Source: Candidatus Competibacteraceae bacterium (GTDB lineage: Bacteria > Pseudomonadota > Gammaproteobacteria > Competibacterales > Competibacteraceae). From it: a stretch of DNA of 15,452 nucleotides. A model generated the notes under the pieces. That model ran no database searches. It was not told the origin of the DNA and saw nothing but the letters and a program-made list of their open reading frames with translations. This document shows positions 1 through 6,766 of this stretch, piece by piece. The position numbers were made by a program, and so were the translations under genes. Each line of letters begins with the position of its first letter. Position 1 is the first letter of the stretch. The stretch is from assembly GCA_020445045.1 (NCBI GenBank), contig JAGRHI010000046.1:1-15452 (forward strand), given 5' to 3'.

Positions 1-419
1 TGTGCGACAACAAGATCGACGCCATGGTCTATGTGGTCGGCCATCCGAACGGCTCCATCCAGGAAGCCGCTTCCTCCTGTGATGCGATTGTGGTGCCCGT
101 CACTGGCCCGGAAGTGGACAAGCTGGTGAAAACCTATCCTTACTACGCCGTTTCCACCATCCCCGGTGGCATGTATCCAGGTAGCGACAAAGACGTCAAG
201 ACCTTCGGCGTGACCGCGACCTTCGTGTCGTCCACCAAGACCCCCGATGACACGATCTATGTGGTCGTCAAAGCCGTATTCGACAATTTCGACCGCTTCA
301 AGAAGCTGCATCCGGCCTTTGCCAATCTGGATCCGGCCCACATGATCAAGGATGGTCTGTCCGCGCCCCTGCACGACGGCGCCGTGAAGTACTACAAGGA
401 AAAAGGCTGGTTGAAGTAA
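1..419 (+). CDS. TAXI-family TRAP transporter solute-binding protein, 3' part only
   Basis: This is the C-terminal part of a periplasmic binding protein for a TRAP transporter of the TAXI type. The gene begins before the window. The reading frame is open from base 3, and the in-frame ATG at 24 is internal: the residues before it (CDNKIDA) align with CHDRVQA of the complete paralogue at 672-1640. Seen directly: the shared blocks MVYVVGHPN, VPVTGP, PYYA, HPAFANL and MIKDGLSAPLH and the terminal YYKEKGW. Well over half of the aligned residues are identical to the paralogue. TAXI proteins bind small organic solutes and deliver them to a membrane permease, here presumably the fused permease at 1756. 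The ligand cannot be read from the sequence. It ends with TAA, and 252 structured bases separate it from the next gene. Confidence 0.93.
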   Translation, partial: CDNKIDAMVYVVGHPNGSIQEAASSCDAIVVPVTGPEVDKLVKTYPYYAVSTIPGGMYPGSDKDVKTFGVTATFVSSTKTPDDTIYVVVKAVFDNFDRFKKLHPAFANLDPAHMIKDGLSAPLHDGAVKYYKEKGWLK

Positions 420-671
420 GTCTCGATTCCCTTGAATAAAAATACCCGTGAAGTGAGCGCCATCCACCATTGGTTCCGCTCATGATCCCCTGCAAAGGGT
501 GGGTCATGCCCACTCTGGTAGTGGGATTGGCGGGTATGAGCTTTGCTGAAAAGCACCTGAGCGGTATCGATGAATGGGCGACCGGAAGGGTTGCCCATTC
601 GTTCGATCCCCCCTTTAGACGCAGTAAACGTTTGACTCGTGTTTTTCCGATACAGCCGTGAGAGATACCCT
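420..671 (+). other. structured intergenic region between two binding-protein genes
   Basis: These 252 bases separate the two TAXI genes and hold several inverted repeats. The arm CATGA-CCC at 481-489 (with one bulged T) faces GGG-TCATG at 501-508. CCCACT at 509-514 faces AGTGGG at 520-525. GCTCAT at 478-483 faces ATGAGC at 536-541. The strongest hairpin is at 567-606 and is listed separately. Some of these are mutually exclusive. Such elements after binding-protein genes often stabilise the upstream mRNA or partly terminate transcription, so that more binding protein than permease is made. That role is inferred here. I see no convincing coding sequence in it. Confidence 0.5.
567..606 (+). 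terminator. long hairpin, possible attenuator or mRNA-stabilising element
   Basis: GAATGGGCGACC (572-583) and GGTTGCCCATTC (589-600) form a 12-bp stem with one G-T pair around the five-base loop GGAAG. The stem can be lengthened past a small internal loop by TCGA (567-570) with TCGA (603-606). It is followed by a C-rich run and only three Ts (614-616), so it is not a textbook intrinsic terminator. A partial terminator or an RNA-stability element between paralogous binding-protein genes fits better. Confidence 0.5.
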
Positions 672-1640
672 ATGAAAACGAGTCGGTTAGCCCGCATCGT
701 CATCGCTGCGATGGCTCTGGGGATCGGTGCCGCTCGGCCGGTCCAGGCCGAAGAGATCGCCATCGGGACCGCCAGCCGGTCTGGTGTGTACTTTCAGGTC
801 GGGCAGGCCATTTGTCGGCTGTTGAGCGCCGCAACCACCCAGCACGGGATCAGTTGCCAAGCGTTGCCAACGGATGGTTCCATCTACAATCTGCAACAAA
901 TTCGGGCTGGTCGGTTGCCAGTCGGCGTCGTGCAATCCGACTGGCAGTATCGGGCCGCCAACGGCACGGGGATATTCAAATCGGTGGGGCCGGACCCCGA
1001 GCTGCGGGCGCTGTTTTCCGTACATGGCGAGCCCTTCACGGTCGTGGCCCGCCGCGACGCCGGCATCGAATCCTTCGATGACCTTAAGGGCAAACGAGTC
1101 AACATCGGCAACCCCGGTTCCGGCCAGCGCGCCACCATGGAAGTGCTCATGGACGCCAAGGGTTGGGACAAGAACGTCTTTTCCCTGGCCAACGAGCTGT
1201 CGGCCTCCGAGCAATCCCTGGCGCTTTGCCATGATCGCGTACAGGCCATGGTCTATGTCGTGGGGCACCCGAATGCATCCGTGGCCCAGGCCGTCGACCT
1301 GTGCGATGCTCTCATCGTGCCCGTTACGGGACCGGTGGTCGACCGCCTGCTGACCGACAATCCGTATTACGCCCGCACTCAGGTGCCCGGTGGCGTCTAT
1401 AAGGACAACCCGAAACCGGTCGACACCTTCGGCGTCAAGGCCACGGTCGTTGCTTCCACCCGACTGAGCCCCGACACCGCCTATCTTTTGGTCAAGACGG
1501 TGTTCGAAAACCTGGACGATTTCAAGAAGCAACATCCGGCGTTCGCCAACCTGGAAGCAGCGGGCATGATCAAGGATGGGCTTTCGGCGCCCTTGCACGA
1601 AGGGGCTCTGCGCTACTATCGGGAAAAAGGCTGGCTGTAA
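672..1640 (+). CDS. TAXI-family TRAP transporter solute-binding protein
   Basis: A complete 322-residue periplasmic binding protein of the TAXI family, the normal length. It starts at ATG 672 because that gives a clean Sec signal peptide: basic MKTSRLAR, a hydrophobic core, and likely cleavage after VQA at residue 26. A purine-rich GTGAGAG lies at 658-664. The upstream in-frame ATG at 639 would put eleven charged or polar residues ahead of the signal. Mature-protein landmarks are the N-terminal IAIGTASRSGVYF ligand-cleft segment, the AGRLPVGVVQSDW block, FDDLKGKRVNIGNPGSG (the typical hinge and ligand loop) and the C-terminal MIKDGLSAPLH. It should bind a small solute in the periplasm and dock on the permease 115 bases downstream. 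It is a close paralogue of the gene before it. Family assignment is firm; the ligand is unknown. Confidence 0.95.
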   Translation: MKTSRLARIVIAAMALGIGAARPVQAEEIAIGTASRSGVYFQVGQAICRLLSAATTQHGISCQALPTDGSIYNLQQIRAGRLPVGVVQSDWQYRAANGTGIFKSVGPDPELRALFSVHGEPFTVVARRDAGIESFDDLKGKRVNIGNPGSGQRATMEVLMDAKGWDKNVFSLANELSASEQSLALCHDRVQAMVYVVGHPNASVAQAVDLCDALIVPVTGPVVDRLLTDNPYYARTQVPGGVYKDNPKPVDTFGVKATVVASTRLSPDTAYLLVKTVFENLDDFKKQHPAFANLEAAGMIKDGLSAPLHEGALRYYREKGWL

Positions 1641-1742
1641 GGTCACCAGATTCGCGAAAGCCGCATCGTCTTTTCCTGGGCGATGATCCGTATTCGTTTT
1701 CCAAGCCATTGATTCACCACCGACCCGCGCGCGCCGCCGGGT

Positions 1743-1750
1743 AAAGGGGA
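1743..1750 (+). promoter_or_regulatory. ribosome-binding site of the TRAP permease
   Basis: AAAGGGGA lies five bases before the ATG at 1756. It fixes that ATG as the start over the in-frame TTG immediately upstream at 1753. Confidence 0.75.
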
Positions 1751-1755
1751 CCTTG

Positions 1756-4353
1756 ATGAGTGAGCAAGTTGATAAAAAATCGGCGATGACGGAGGAGGAA
1801 TTGCAGGATCTGGTGGCCGAGGCGGATACCGGTGCCCGAGCGCCGGAGGGCATGTCACGGAAGATTCTGCTCGGCGTGGCCGCCGCCTGGTCTTTGTTTC
1901 AGTTATGGATTGCGTCGCCTTTACCCTTCATGGCCGGCTTTGGCGTATTCAACGATACCGAAACCCGGTCCATCCATCTGGCGTTCGCGGTGTTCCTGGC
2001 CTTTCTGGGGTACCCCGCGCTGAAACGCTCGCCACGGCATTACATTCCCCTGCAAGACTGGATCATGGCGGCGGTGGGCGCTTTTTGCGCCGGCTACCTG
2101 TTCCTGTTCTATAACGAGCTGTCGCAACGGCCTGGCGCGCCCAACACTCAGGATGTGATTGTGGCTTGCGTTGGTATGGTCCTGCTGCTGGAGGCGACGC
2201 GGCGGGCATTGGGTCCACCGCTGATGGTGATGGCCATGCTGTTTTTGGGCTACACCTTTGCCGGTCCTTACATGCCGGCGATCATCGCGCACAAGGGCGC
2301 CAGCCTGAACGCGGTGGTCAATCACCAATGGATCACCACCGAAGGTGTATTCGGCATTGCCCTCGGCGTTTCCACCAGCTTCGTGTTCCTGTTCGTGCTG
2401 TTCGGGGCGATGCTGGATAAGGCGGGCGCGGGCAACTATTTCATCAAAGTGGCTTTTTCCATGCTGGGGCACATGCGCGGCGGTCCGGCCAAGGCCGCCG
2501 TCGTGGCGTCGGGCCTGACCGGGCTGATCTCGGGCTCCTCCATCGCCAATGTGGTGACCACCGGCACCTTCACCATTCCCATGATGAAGCGGGTCGGTTT
2601 TTCGGCGGAGAAGGCCGGCGCGGTCGAGGTGGCTTCCTCGGTCAACGGCCAGATCATGCCGCCGGTGATGGGCGCGGCCGCCTTCCTGATGGTGGAATAT
2701 GTCGGCATCTCCTATCTCGAAGTCATCAAACACGCTTTCGTCCCGGCCATCATTTCCTATATCGCCCTGGTGTATATCGTTCACCTGGAAGCCTTGAAGG
2801 CCAACATGCGGGGTTTGCCGAAACCCGGCGTGGTCAAACCCTGGCTACAACGCATCATCGGTACCTTGTTCGGATTTATCGTCACCGCCATTCTGGCCAT
2901 GGTGGTCTATTACGGCATCGGCTGGTTGAAGCCGGCCTTGGGCGATGCCGCCACCTGGGTGATTTCGCTGCTGCTGGCGGTGGTCTATGTGGCGCTGGTT
3001 TGGGTCGGTTCACGGTATCCCGTGTTGGAATTGGACGATCCCAACGCGCCGGTGGTCCAACTGCCCGAGACCAAGCCGACCGTCATGTCTGGCCTGCACT
3101 TCATCCTGCCAGTCATCGTGCTGGTCTGGTGCTTGATGGTGGAGCGCTTGTCGCCAGGTCTGTCCGCTTTCTGGGCCACCATGCTGATGGTGTTCATCCT
3201 GCTTACCCAAAGGCCATTGTTCGCGTTGTTTCGCGGCGAAGGCCAGCTCGGCGCGGCCATTCGTCGCGGCTACGACGATCTGGTCGATGGACTGATCGCC
3301 GGTGCCCGCAACATGATCGGCATCGGCATCGCCACGGCGACGGCCGGCATCATCGTCGGCGCCGTTTCCCAGACCGGCGTCGGTCTGGTGCTGGCCGATC
3401 TGGTGGAAATTCTGTCGCTCGGCAATATCCTGCTGATGTTGATCCTGACGGCGGTGCTCAGCCTGATTCTGGGCATGGGATTGCCCACCACGGCCAACTA
3501 CATCGTGGTATCGTCGCTGCTGGCGCCGGTCATCGTCACCCTGGGCGAACAGTCGGGCTTGATCGTTCCGCTGATCGCCGTCCATTTGTTCGTCTTTTTC
3601 TTCGGCATCATGGCCGATGTGACGCCGCCGGTGGGCTTGGCCTCCTTCGCCGCCGCCGCGATTTCCGGTGGCGATCCGATCCGGACCGGTGTTGTGGCTT
3701 TCGTCTACAGTCTGCGCACCGCGATCCTGCCGTTTTTGTTCATCTACAACACCGACTTGTTGTTGATCAACGTGGATTGGGTGCATGGCATCGTTGTTTT
3801 TGTCGTGGCCACTATCGCCATGCTGTTGTTCGCCGCCGCCATGCAGGGTTATTTCTTTGCCCGAAGCCGGTTTTATGAATCCATTCTGCTGATGCTGATC
3901 GCTTTCACGCTGTTCCGCCCCGGTTTCTGGATGGACATGATTTCTCCGCCTTACCAGGAGCTGGCGCCCACGGAGTTGATGGCGGAAGCTGGCAAGCTGG
4001 CGCCGGGCACGGAGATCCGTTTGCATATCGATGGCACCGATGAAGTCGGCAAACCCCGTAGTTTCGTGGCCGTGTTGCCGATGGGCGACGGCGCCACGGG
4101 CGAGGAGCGCTTGACGAACACCGGTCTTGAAGTGCTTGAGGAAGACGGCAAGCTCCTGGTCGACAACGTCGCTTTCGGTAGCGCCGCCCAGAAAGCGGGT
4201 TTGGCGTTCGATCAAAGCATCCACGGGGTGTTGTTGCCCCTGGATCAGCCTCGGAAGGAATGGTTGTGGCTTCCCGCGTTCCTGGTGCTGGCGCTGATCG
4301 TCAAACTGCAACGAGCGCGCCTTGGCCGTGAAACAGCGCCGGCCGCCGCTTAA
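1756..4353 (+). CDS. TRAP transporter fused permease (4TM-12TM) with DUF3394 C-terminal domain
   Basis: An 865-residue inner-membrane protein joining the small (DctQ-like) and large (DctM-like) TRAP subunits, as is usual for TAXI systems. After a hydrophilic N-terminus come hydrophobic spans and the motif ETRSIHLAF, typical of fused permeases. The DctM part shows GLISGSSIANVVTTGTF (around residue 260), NGQIMPPVMGAAAF, GMGLPTTANYIV (around residue 576) and IMADVTPPVGLASFAAAA, which are the two repeated helical-hairpin transport motifs. From about residue 704 to the end the sequence matches the DUF3394 type: an RPGFWMD segment, a soluble domain that includes the stretch AFGSAAQKAGL, and a last membrane helix. 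It should import the solute delivered by the TAXI proteins using a Na+ or H+ gradient. A binding-protein gene lies 115 bases upstream and the UspA-like gene 11 bases downstream. Confidence 0.96.
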   Translation: MSEQVDKKSAMTEEELQDLVAEADTGARAPEGMSRKILLGVAAAWSLFQLWIASPLPFMAGFGVFNDTETRSIHLAFAVFLAFLGYPALKRSPRHYIPLQDWIMAAVGAFCAGYLFLFYNELSQRPGAPNTQDVIVACVGMVLLLEATRRALGPPLMVMAMLFLGYTFAGPYMPAIIAHKGASLNAVVNHQWITTEGVFGIALGVSTSFVFLFVLFGAMLDKAGAGNYFIKVAFSMLGHMRGGPAKAAVVASGLTGLISGSSIANVVTTGTFTIPMMKRVGFSAEKAGAVEVASSVNGQIMPPVMGAAAFLMVEYVGISYLEVIKHAFVPAIISYIALVYIVHLEALKANMRGLPKPGVVKPWLQRIIGTLFGFIVTAILAMVVYYGIGWLKPALGDAATWVISLLLAVVYVALVWVGSRYPVLELDDPNAPVVQLPETKPTVMSGLHFILPVIVLVWCLMVERLSPGLSAFWATMLMVFILLTQRPLFALFRGEGQLGAAIRRGYDDLVDGLIAGARNMIGIGIATATAGIIVGAVSQTGVGLVLADLVEILSLGNILLMLILTAVLSLILGMGLPTTANYIVVSSLLAPVIVTLGEQSGLIVPLIAVHLFVFFFGIMADVTPPVGLASFAAAAISGGDPIRTGVVAFVYSLRTAILPFLFIYNTDLLLINVDWVHGIVVFVVATIAMLLFAAAMQGYFFARSRFYESILLMLIAFTLFRPGFWMDMISPPYQELAPTELMAEAGKLAPGTEIRLHIDGTDEVGKPRSFVAVLPMGDGATGEERLTNTGLEVLEEDGKLLVDNVAFGSAAQKAGLAFDQSIHGVLLPLDQPRKEWLWLPAFLVLALIVKLQRARLGRETAPAAA

Positions 4354-4360
4354 AGGAGAA
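4352..4360 (+). promoter_or_regulatory. ribosome-binding site of the UspA-like gene, overlapping the permease stop
   Basis: AAAGGAGAA overlaps the TAA stop of the permease (4351-4353) and lies four bases before ATG 4365. This strong, overlapping site implies translational coupling of the two genes. Confidence 0.8.
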
Positions 4361-4364
4361 CGCC

Positions 4365-4793
4365 ATGTATAAAGACATCCTGTTTCCCATCGACTTGAAT
4401 CAAGACAGTTCTTGGGCCAATGTACTGCCGTCCGTCATTGAGTATTGCAAGGCATTCAATTCGCGCCTGCATGTCGTCACCGTAGTGCCCGATTTCAGCA
4501 TGCCACTGGTCGGTAGCTATTTTCCCGAGAATTTCGGCAACAAAATGGTGGAGGACGCCAACAAGCGTCTACATGCGTTCATCAAGGAGCATGTGCCCTC
4601 CGAGGTCCATGTACAGCACATCGTCGCCGAGGGCGTCGTGTATAAGGAAATCATCCGGATGGCCAATGAGATCGGCGCCGATCTCATCATCATGGCCTCG
4701 CATCGTCCGGAATTGGGGGATTTTCTGGTGGGTCCAAATGCGGAACGAGTGGTCCGGCATTTCAATCGATCCGTATTGGTGGTCAGAAATTGA
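4365..4793 (+). CDS. universal stress protein (UspA family), TRAP-associated
   Basis: A 142-residue cytoplasmic protein with the UspA fold. Visible features are the first strand YKDILFPIDL, the second strand LHVVTVVPDF, the central IGADLIIMASH and the final strand SVLVVRN. In ATP-binding members the loop after the fourth strand reads G-2X-G-9X-G-S/T. Here it is ASHRPELGDFLVGPNAERV, so the first and second Gly are Ala and Arg, the spacing is one shorter, and Ser/Thr is replaced by Pro. From family knowledge, UspA proteins encoded beside TRAP transporters (TeaD of Halomonas elongata is the studied case) bind nucleotide and modulate transporter activity. Its position directly behind the permease supports the same job. 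Whether this copy binds ATP is open. Confidence 0.93.
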   Translation: MYKDILFPIDLNQDSSWANVLPSVIEYCKAFNSRLHVVTVVPDFSMPLVGSYFPENFGNKMVEDANKRLHAFIKEHVPSEVHVQHIVAEGVVYKEIIRMANEIGADLIIMASHRPELGDFLVGPNAERVVRHFNRSVLVVRN

Positions 4794-4827
4794 AGCAGAG
4801 AGCAAGTTCAGGGAAGAACGTACGGCT

Positions 4828-6123
4828 TTATTTGAATAACCCCGATGTTTCCACGACATGATCGATGGATTGTTCCGCCCTGAGCAGTTCGAAACGCACT
4901 GCGTTGTGTTCTCCAACGTGGAAGCCGTAGACGGCGGCATCGGGGAGGCTGTTGTACTGGAAGGGTGTGGAAAAATAATAGGCGCCGGTATCGTGGGCCA
5001 GGATGAAATCCCCCGGTTCGAGCAAGGGTAGTGGGCGTTCGTGGGCGATGATGTCGCCGGCGAAGCAGCATGGACCGGCCACGTCCTGGGGAACTTTTGC
5101 GCCCCGCTTGAACTGGCCTTGCGCGTCGAAGGCGCTCAGGCGGATGGCCCACATCTCCGGCAGGAACACCGTGCGCGCCGCGACTTGCGCCCCGGCATGG
5201 GTGATGGCGATATGCCGGTTGCCGCTGATTTTGGTGTACTCCACGCGGGTGGCGATGAAGCCATTCTTGGCCACGACCGACCGTCCGAACTCGGTCAGCA
5301 CCCGATAGGCACCCGAAAACAACGCGGGCGCGTGGGCGCGCAGCAGCGCGGCGTATTCGGCGTAACTCGGGGTGAATTCGTCGCTGGCGAAGTTGACCGG
5401 CAAGCCGCCGCCGATATCGAGCACCCGTACCTGCTGGCGTCCCACGGCGGCGTTGATCTCCTCCGCGAAGGTCACCACCTTGGCGACCCCCCTGGCGATC
5501 AGGTCGAGCGAGCAGCCTTGCGAACCGACGTGGGTATGCACGCCGGTCAACCACGGCCGCTCGATGTAGGCTTGAATCAGCCGGGCTCGCTGGCCCGCGT
5601 CCTCCAGCGGGATGCCGAATTTCGAGGTACGGGTGGCGGTGCTGGTGGCGGCGATGGCGCCGACCCCGACCTGTGGATTGATGCGAATGCCGATCTCGGA
5701 ATTCGACGACAAGGTGGCCATCAACGCCGTTACCCGTTCCAGTTCCTGGAAGTTGTCGATGTTCAGCGCGATGCCCAGCCGCAACGCCTGTTCGATTTCC
5801 CTCAGCGTCTTGGCGGGGGAGTCGAGCACAATCTCGTGAGGCAGAAATCCGGCTCGGCAAGCTTGAGCGAATTCGCCGGGGCTGGCGACCTCGCATCCCA
5901 TTCCGCATTGGCGTAGCAGCGCGAGTACCCGGTGCAGGCAATTGGCCTTGGCGGCGAAGGCGTGGGTGAAATGATCGTCGAACGCCGCCCGCAGGGCCGC
6001 CACGGTCTTTTCGATACCGTCCATGTCGATGAAGGCCGCCAGCAGGTGTTTTTCACCGAGTAGCCCACGTGCGACGGCCGCCTGCATCACGGTTTCCTTG
6101 CGCGGAGAGATGTCGTCGTTCAT
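4828..6123 (-). CDS. fold-III PLP-dependent decarboxylase, LysA/ornithine-decarboxylase superfamily
   Basis: A 431-residue protein close in length to diaminopimelate decarboxylase. The N-terminal PLP barrel carries AFAAKAN with the Schiff-base lysine K59, VHTHVGSQG (195-203), the PLP-phosphate loop DIGGG (236-240) and EFGR (278-281, usually EPGR). The C-terminal beta domain carries GPCCFAGD (350-357), where LysA proteins usually have a CESGD-type motif, and FQYNSLP (388-394), with the family tyrosine Y390. The catalytic Cys (C353) and Asp (D357) are kept, but the Glu after the Cys is Phe, and the usual Arg of the YNSRP block is Leu. It most likely removes the alpha-carboxylate from an amino acid, but I would not name DAP as the substrate. 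ATG 6123 is preceded by AAAGGGA on the - strand with seven bases of spacing. It converges on the UspA-like gene with a 34-base gap that shows no clear terminator. Confidence 0.88.
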   Translation of the reverse strand: MNDDISPRKETVMQAAVARGLLGEKHLLAAFIDMDGIEKTVAALRAAFDDHFTHAFAAKANCLHRVLALLRQCGMGCEVASPGEFAQACRAGFLPHEIVLDSPAKTLREIEQALRLGIALNIDNFQELERVTALMATLSSNSEIGIRINPQVGVGAIAATSTATRTSKFGIPLEDAGQRARLIQAYIERPWLTGVHTHVGSQGCSLDLIARGVAKVVTFAEEINAAVGRQQVRVLDIGGGLPVNFASDEFTPSYAEYAALLRAHAPALFSGAYRVLTEFGRSVVAKNGFIATRVEYTKISGNRHIAITHAGAQVAARTVFLPEMWAIRLSAFDAQGQFKRGAKVPQDVAGPCCFAGDIIAHERPLPLLEPGDFILAHDTGAYYFSTPFQYNSLPDAAVYGFHVGEHNAVRFELLRAEQSIDHVVETSGLFK

Positions 6124-6611
6124 GGTTCATTCCCTTTGGCGGGTTGTTGACAATTGCCATGATCTCTGATTACGGGCAGTGCGGAAACCGGCAAGGAGGT
6201 GCGTGTCGCGCCGATTTGGCTCTCAAGCAGTCGTCGGCTGGTAAAGCACTTATCCGACCACGCGCTACACCACCCGTCCAGGCTCAGCGCGACCACGGCA
6301 AAACACGTAGACCGGTCAAACTGTAGCGCTTCCGCAAAGCCGCGCCGTAACGGTGCGCCTGATTTCTGGCCTCATCCAATTTTGTCGCCACCGCCGAGGG
6401 AATGGCCAGAATCCTAAGGGCACAAGTCGCCGGAGCACGAGATACTGGCTCGGCAAGTCGCCCGAAACAGCGAGGAATGGTTTGCCCTGAGCGACTTCCA
6501 TCACATCCTCATGGATAGCGTGACCGAGGGAATCAATCGCTAGTAATGTAACTTATAAGTTTCAAAATACGGCATATCATATCTAAGAATGTTGCTGGCT
6601 AAGGTGCTGTG
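6124..6611. other. intergenic region without a full gene
   Basis: These 488 bases lie between the decarboxylase start and the promoter of the giant gene. The first 300 bases are GC-rich and hold no open frame that looks like a protein. Around 6418-6543 there is a protein-like tail, listed separately. From about 6541 the composition turns sharply AT-rich. The decarboxylase promoter should lie at the left end on the - strand, but I could not pick out convincing -35 and -10 boxes. Confidence 0.5.
6418..6543 (+). pseudogene. orphan C-terminal protein fragment
   Basis: This 41-codon open frame follows a TAA (6415-6417), has no good start, and ends in TAG at 6541. Its residues look like real protein: HEILARQVARNSEEWFAL, then SDFHHILMDSVTEGINR, with an amphipathic helical pattern. 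I do not recognise the family. The most natural reading is the 3' remnant of a gene whose upstream part was lost or frame-shifted. A chance open frame remains possible. Confidence 0.3.
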
Positions 6612-6640
6612 TTGAAAGATTAAAAAAGTATTGCTATAAG
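6612..6640 (+). promoter_or_regulatory. sigma70-type promoter of the giant Rhs gene
   Basis: TTGAAA (6612-6617) and TATAAG (6635-6640) are separated by 17 bases. Each box differs from consensus at one base. The site sits in an AT-rich stretch (about 6541-6690), unlike the surrounding GC-rich DNA. It implies transcription starting near 6647 and an untranslated leader of about 120 bases before ATG 6767. Confidence 0.6.
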
Positions 6641-6684
6641 CTATCGCTAAATTATCGTCATGAATATTAAACACTAAAACCAAA

Positions 6685-6699
6685 CTTCTTCATGAGAAG
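6685..6699 (+). other. small hairpin in the leader of the giant gene
   Basis: CTTCT (6685-6689) and AGAAG (6695-6699) form a 5-bp stem with loop TCATG, placing the alternative ATG at 6692 in the loop. There is no purine-rich binding site ahead of that ATG, so I do not take it as the start. Confidence 0.3.
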
Positions 6700-6754
6700 G
6701 GTGGAAAGTTGCCGGTCTTTGGAACAGGTCGGCGGCTTTTATTTTGGCGAATGT

Positions 6755-6761
6755 AGGGGAG
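6755..6761 (+). promoter_or_regulatory. ribosome-binding site of the giant Rhs gene
   Basis: AGGGGAG lies five bases before ATG 6767. This decides the start, because the earlier in-frame ATG at 6692 has no such site and would put 25 polar residues ahead of the signal peptide. Confidence 0.75.
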
Positions 6762-6766
6762 ATGAG

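Noticed and set aside
639..671. Upstream in-frame ATG for the second TAXI gene
   Set aside because: It adds eleven mostly polar or charged residues before a clear signal peptide, and ATG 672 has a better-placed purine-rich site.
1..1640. The two TAXI frames as one broken gene
   Set aside because: The second is complete with its own signal peptide and end, and the first has a complete C-terminus, so this is a tandem pair and not a frameshift.
687..4311. Long open frames on the - strand opposite the transporter genes
   Set aside because: They are antisense shadows caused by GC-rich third positions. Their residues are His-, Arg- and Gln-rich and match no family, while the + strand frames have clear motifs.
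6204..6285. tRNA-like arm on the - strand (AGCGC facing GTGCT with a D-loop-like interior)
   Set aside because: No T-arm, no believable anticodon stem and no paired acceptor stem, so it is a chance similarity.
6692..6766. Upstream in-frame ATG for the giant gene
   Set aside because: No ribosome-binding site precedes it, it sits in a small hairpin loop, and it would bury the signal peptide 25 residues in.
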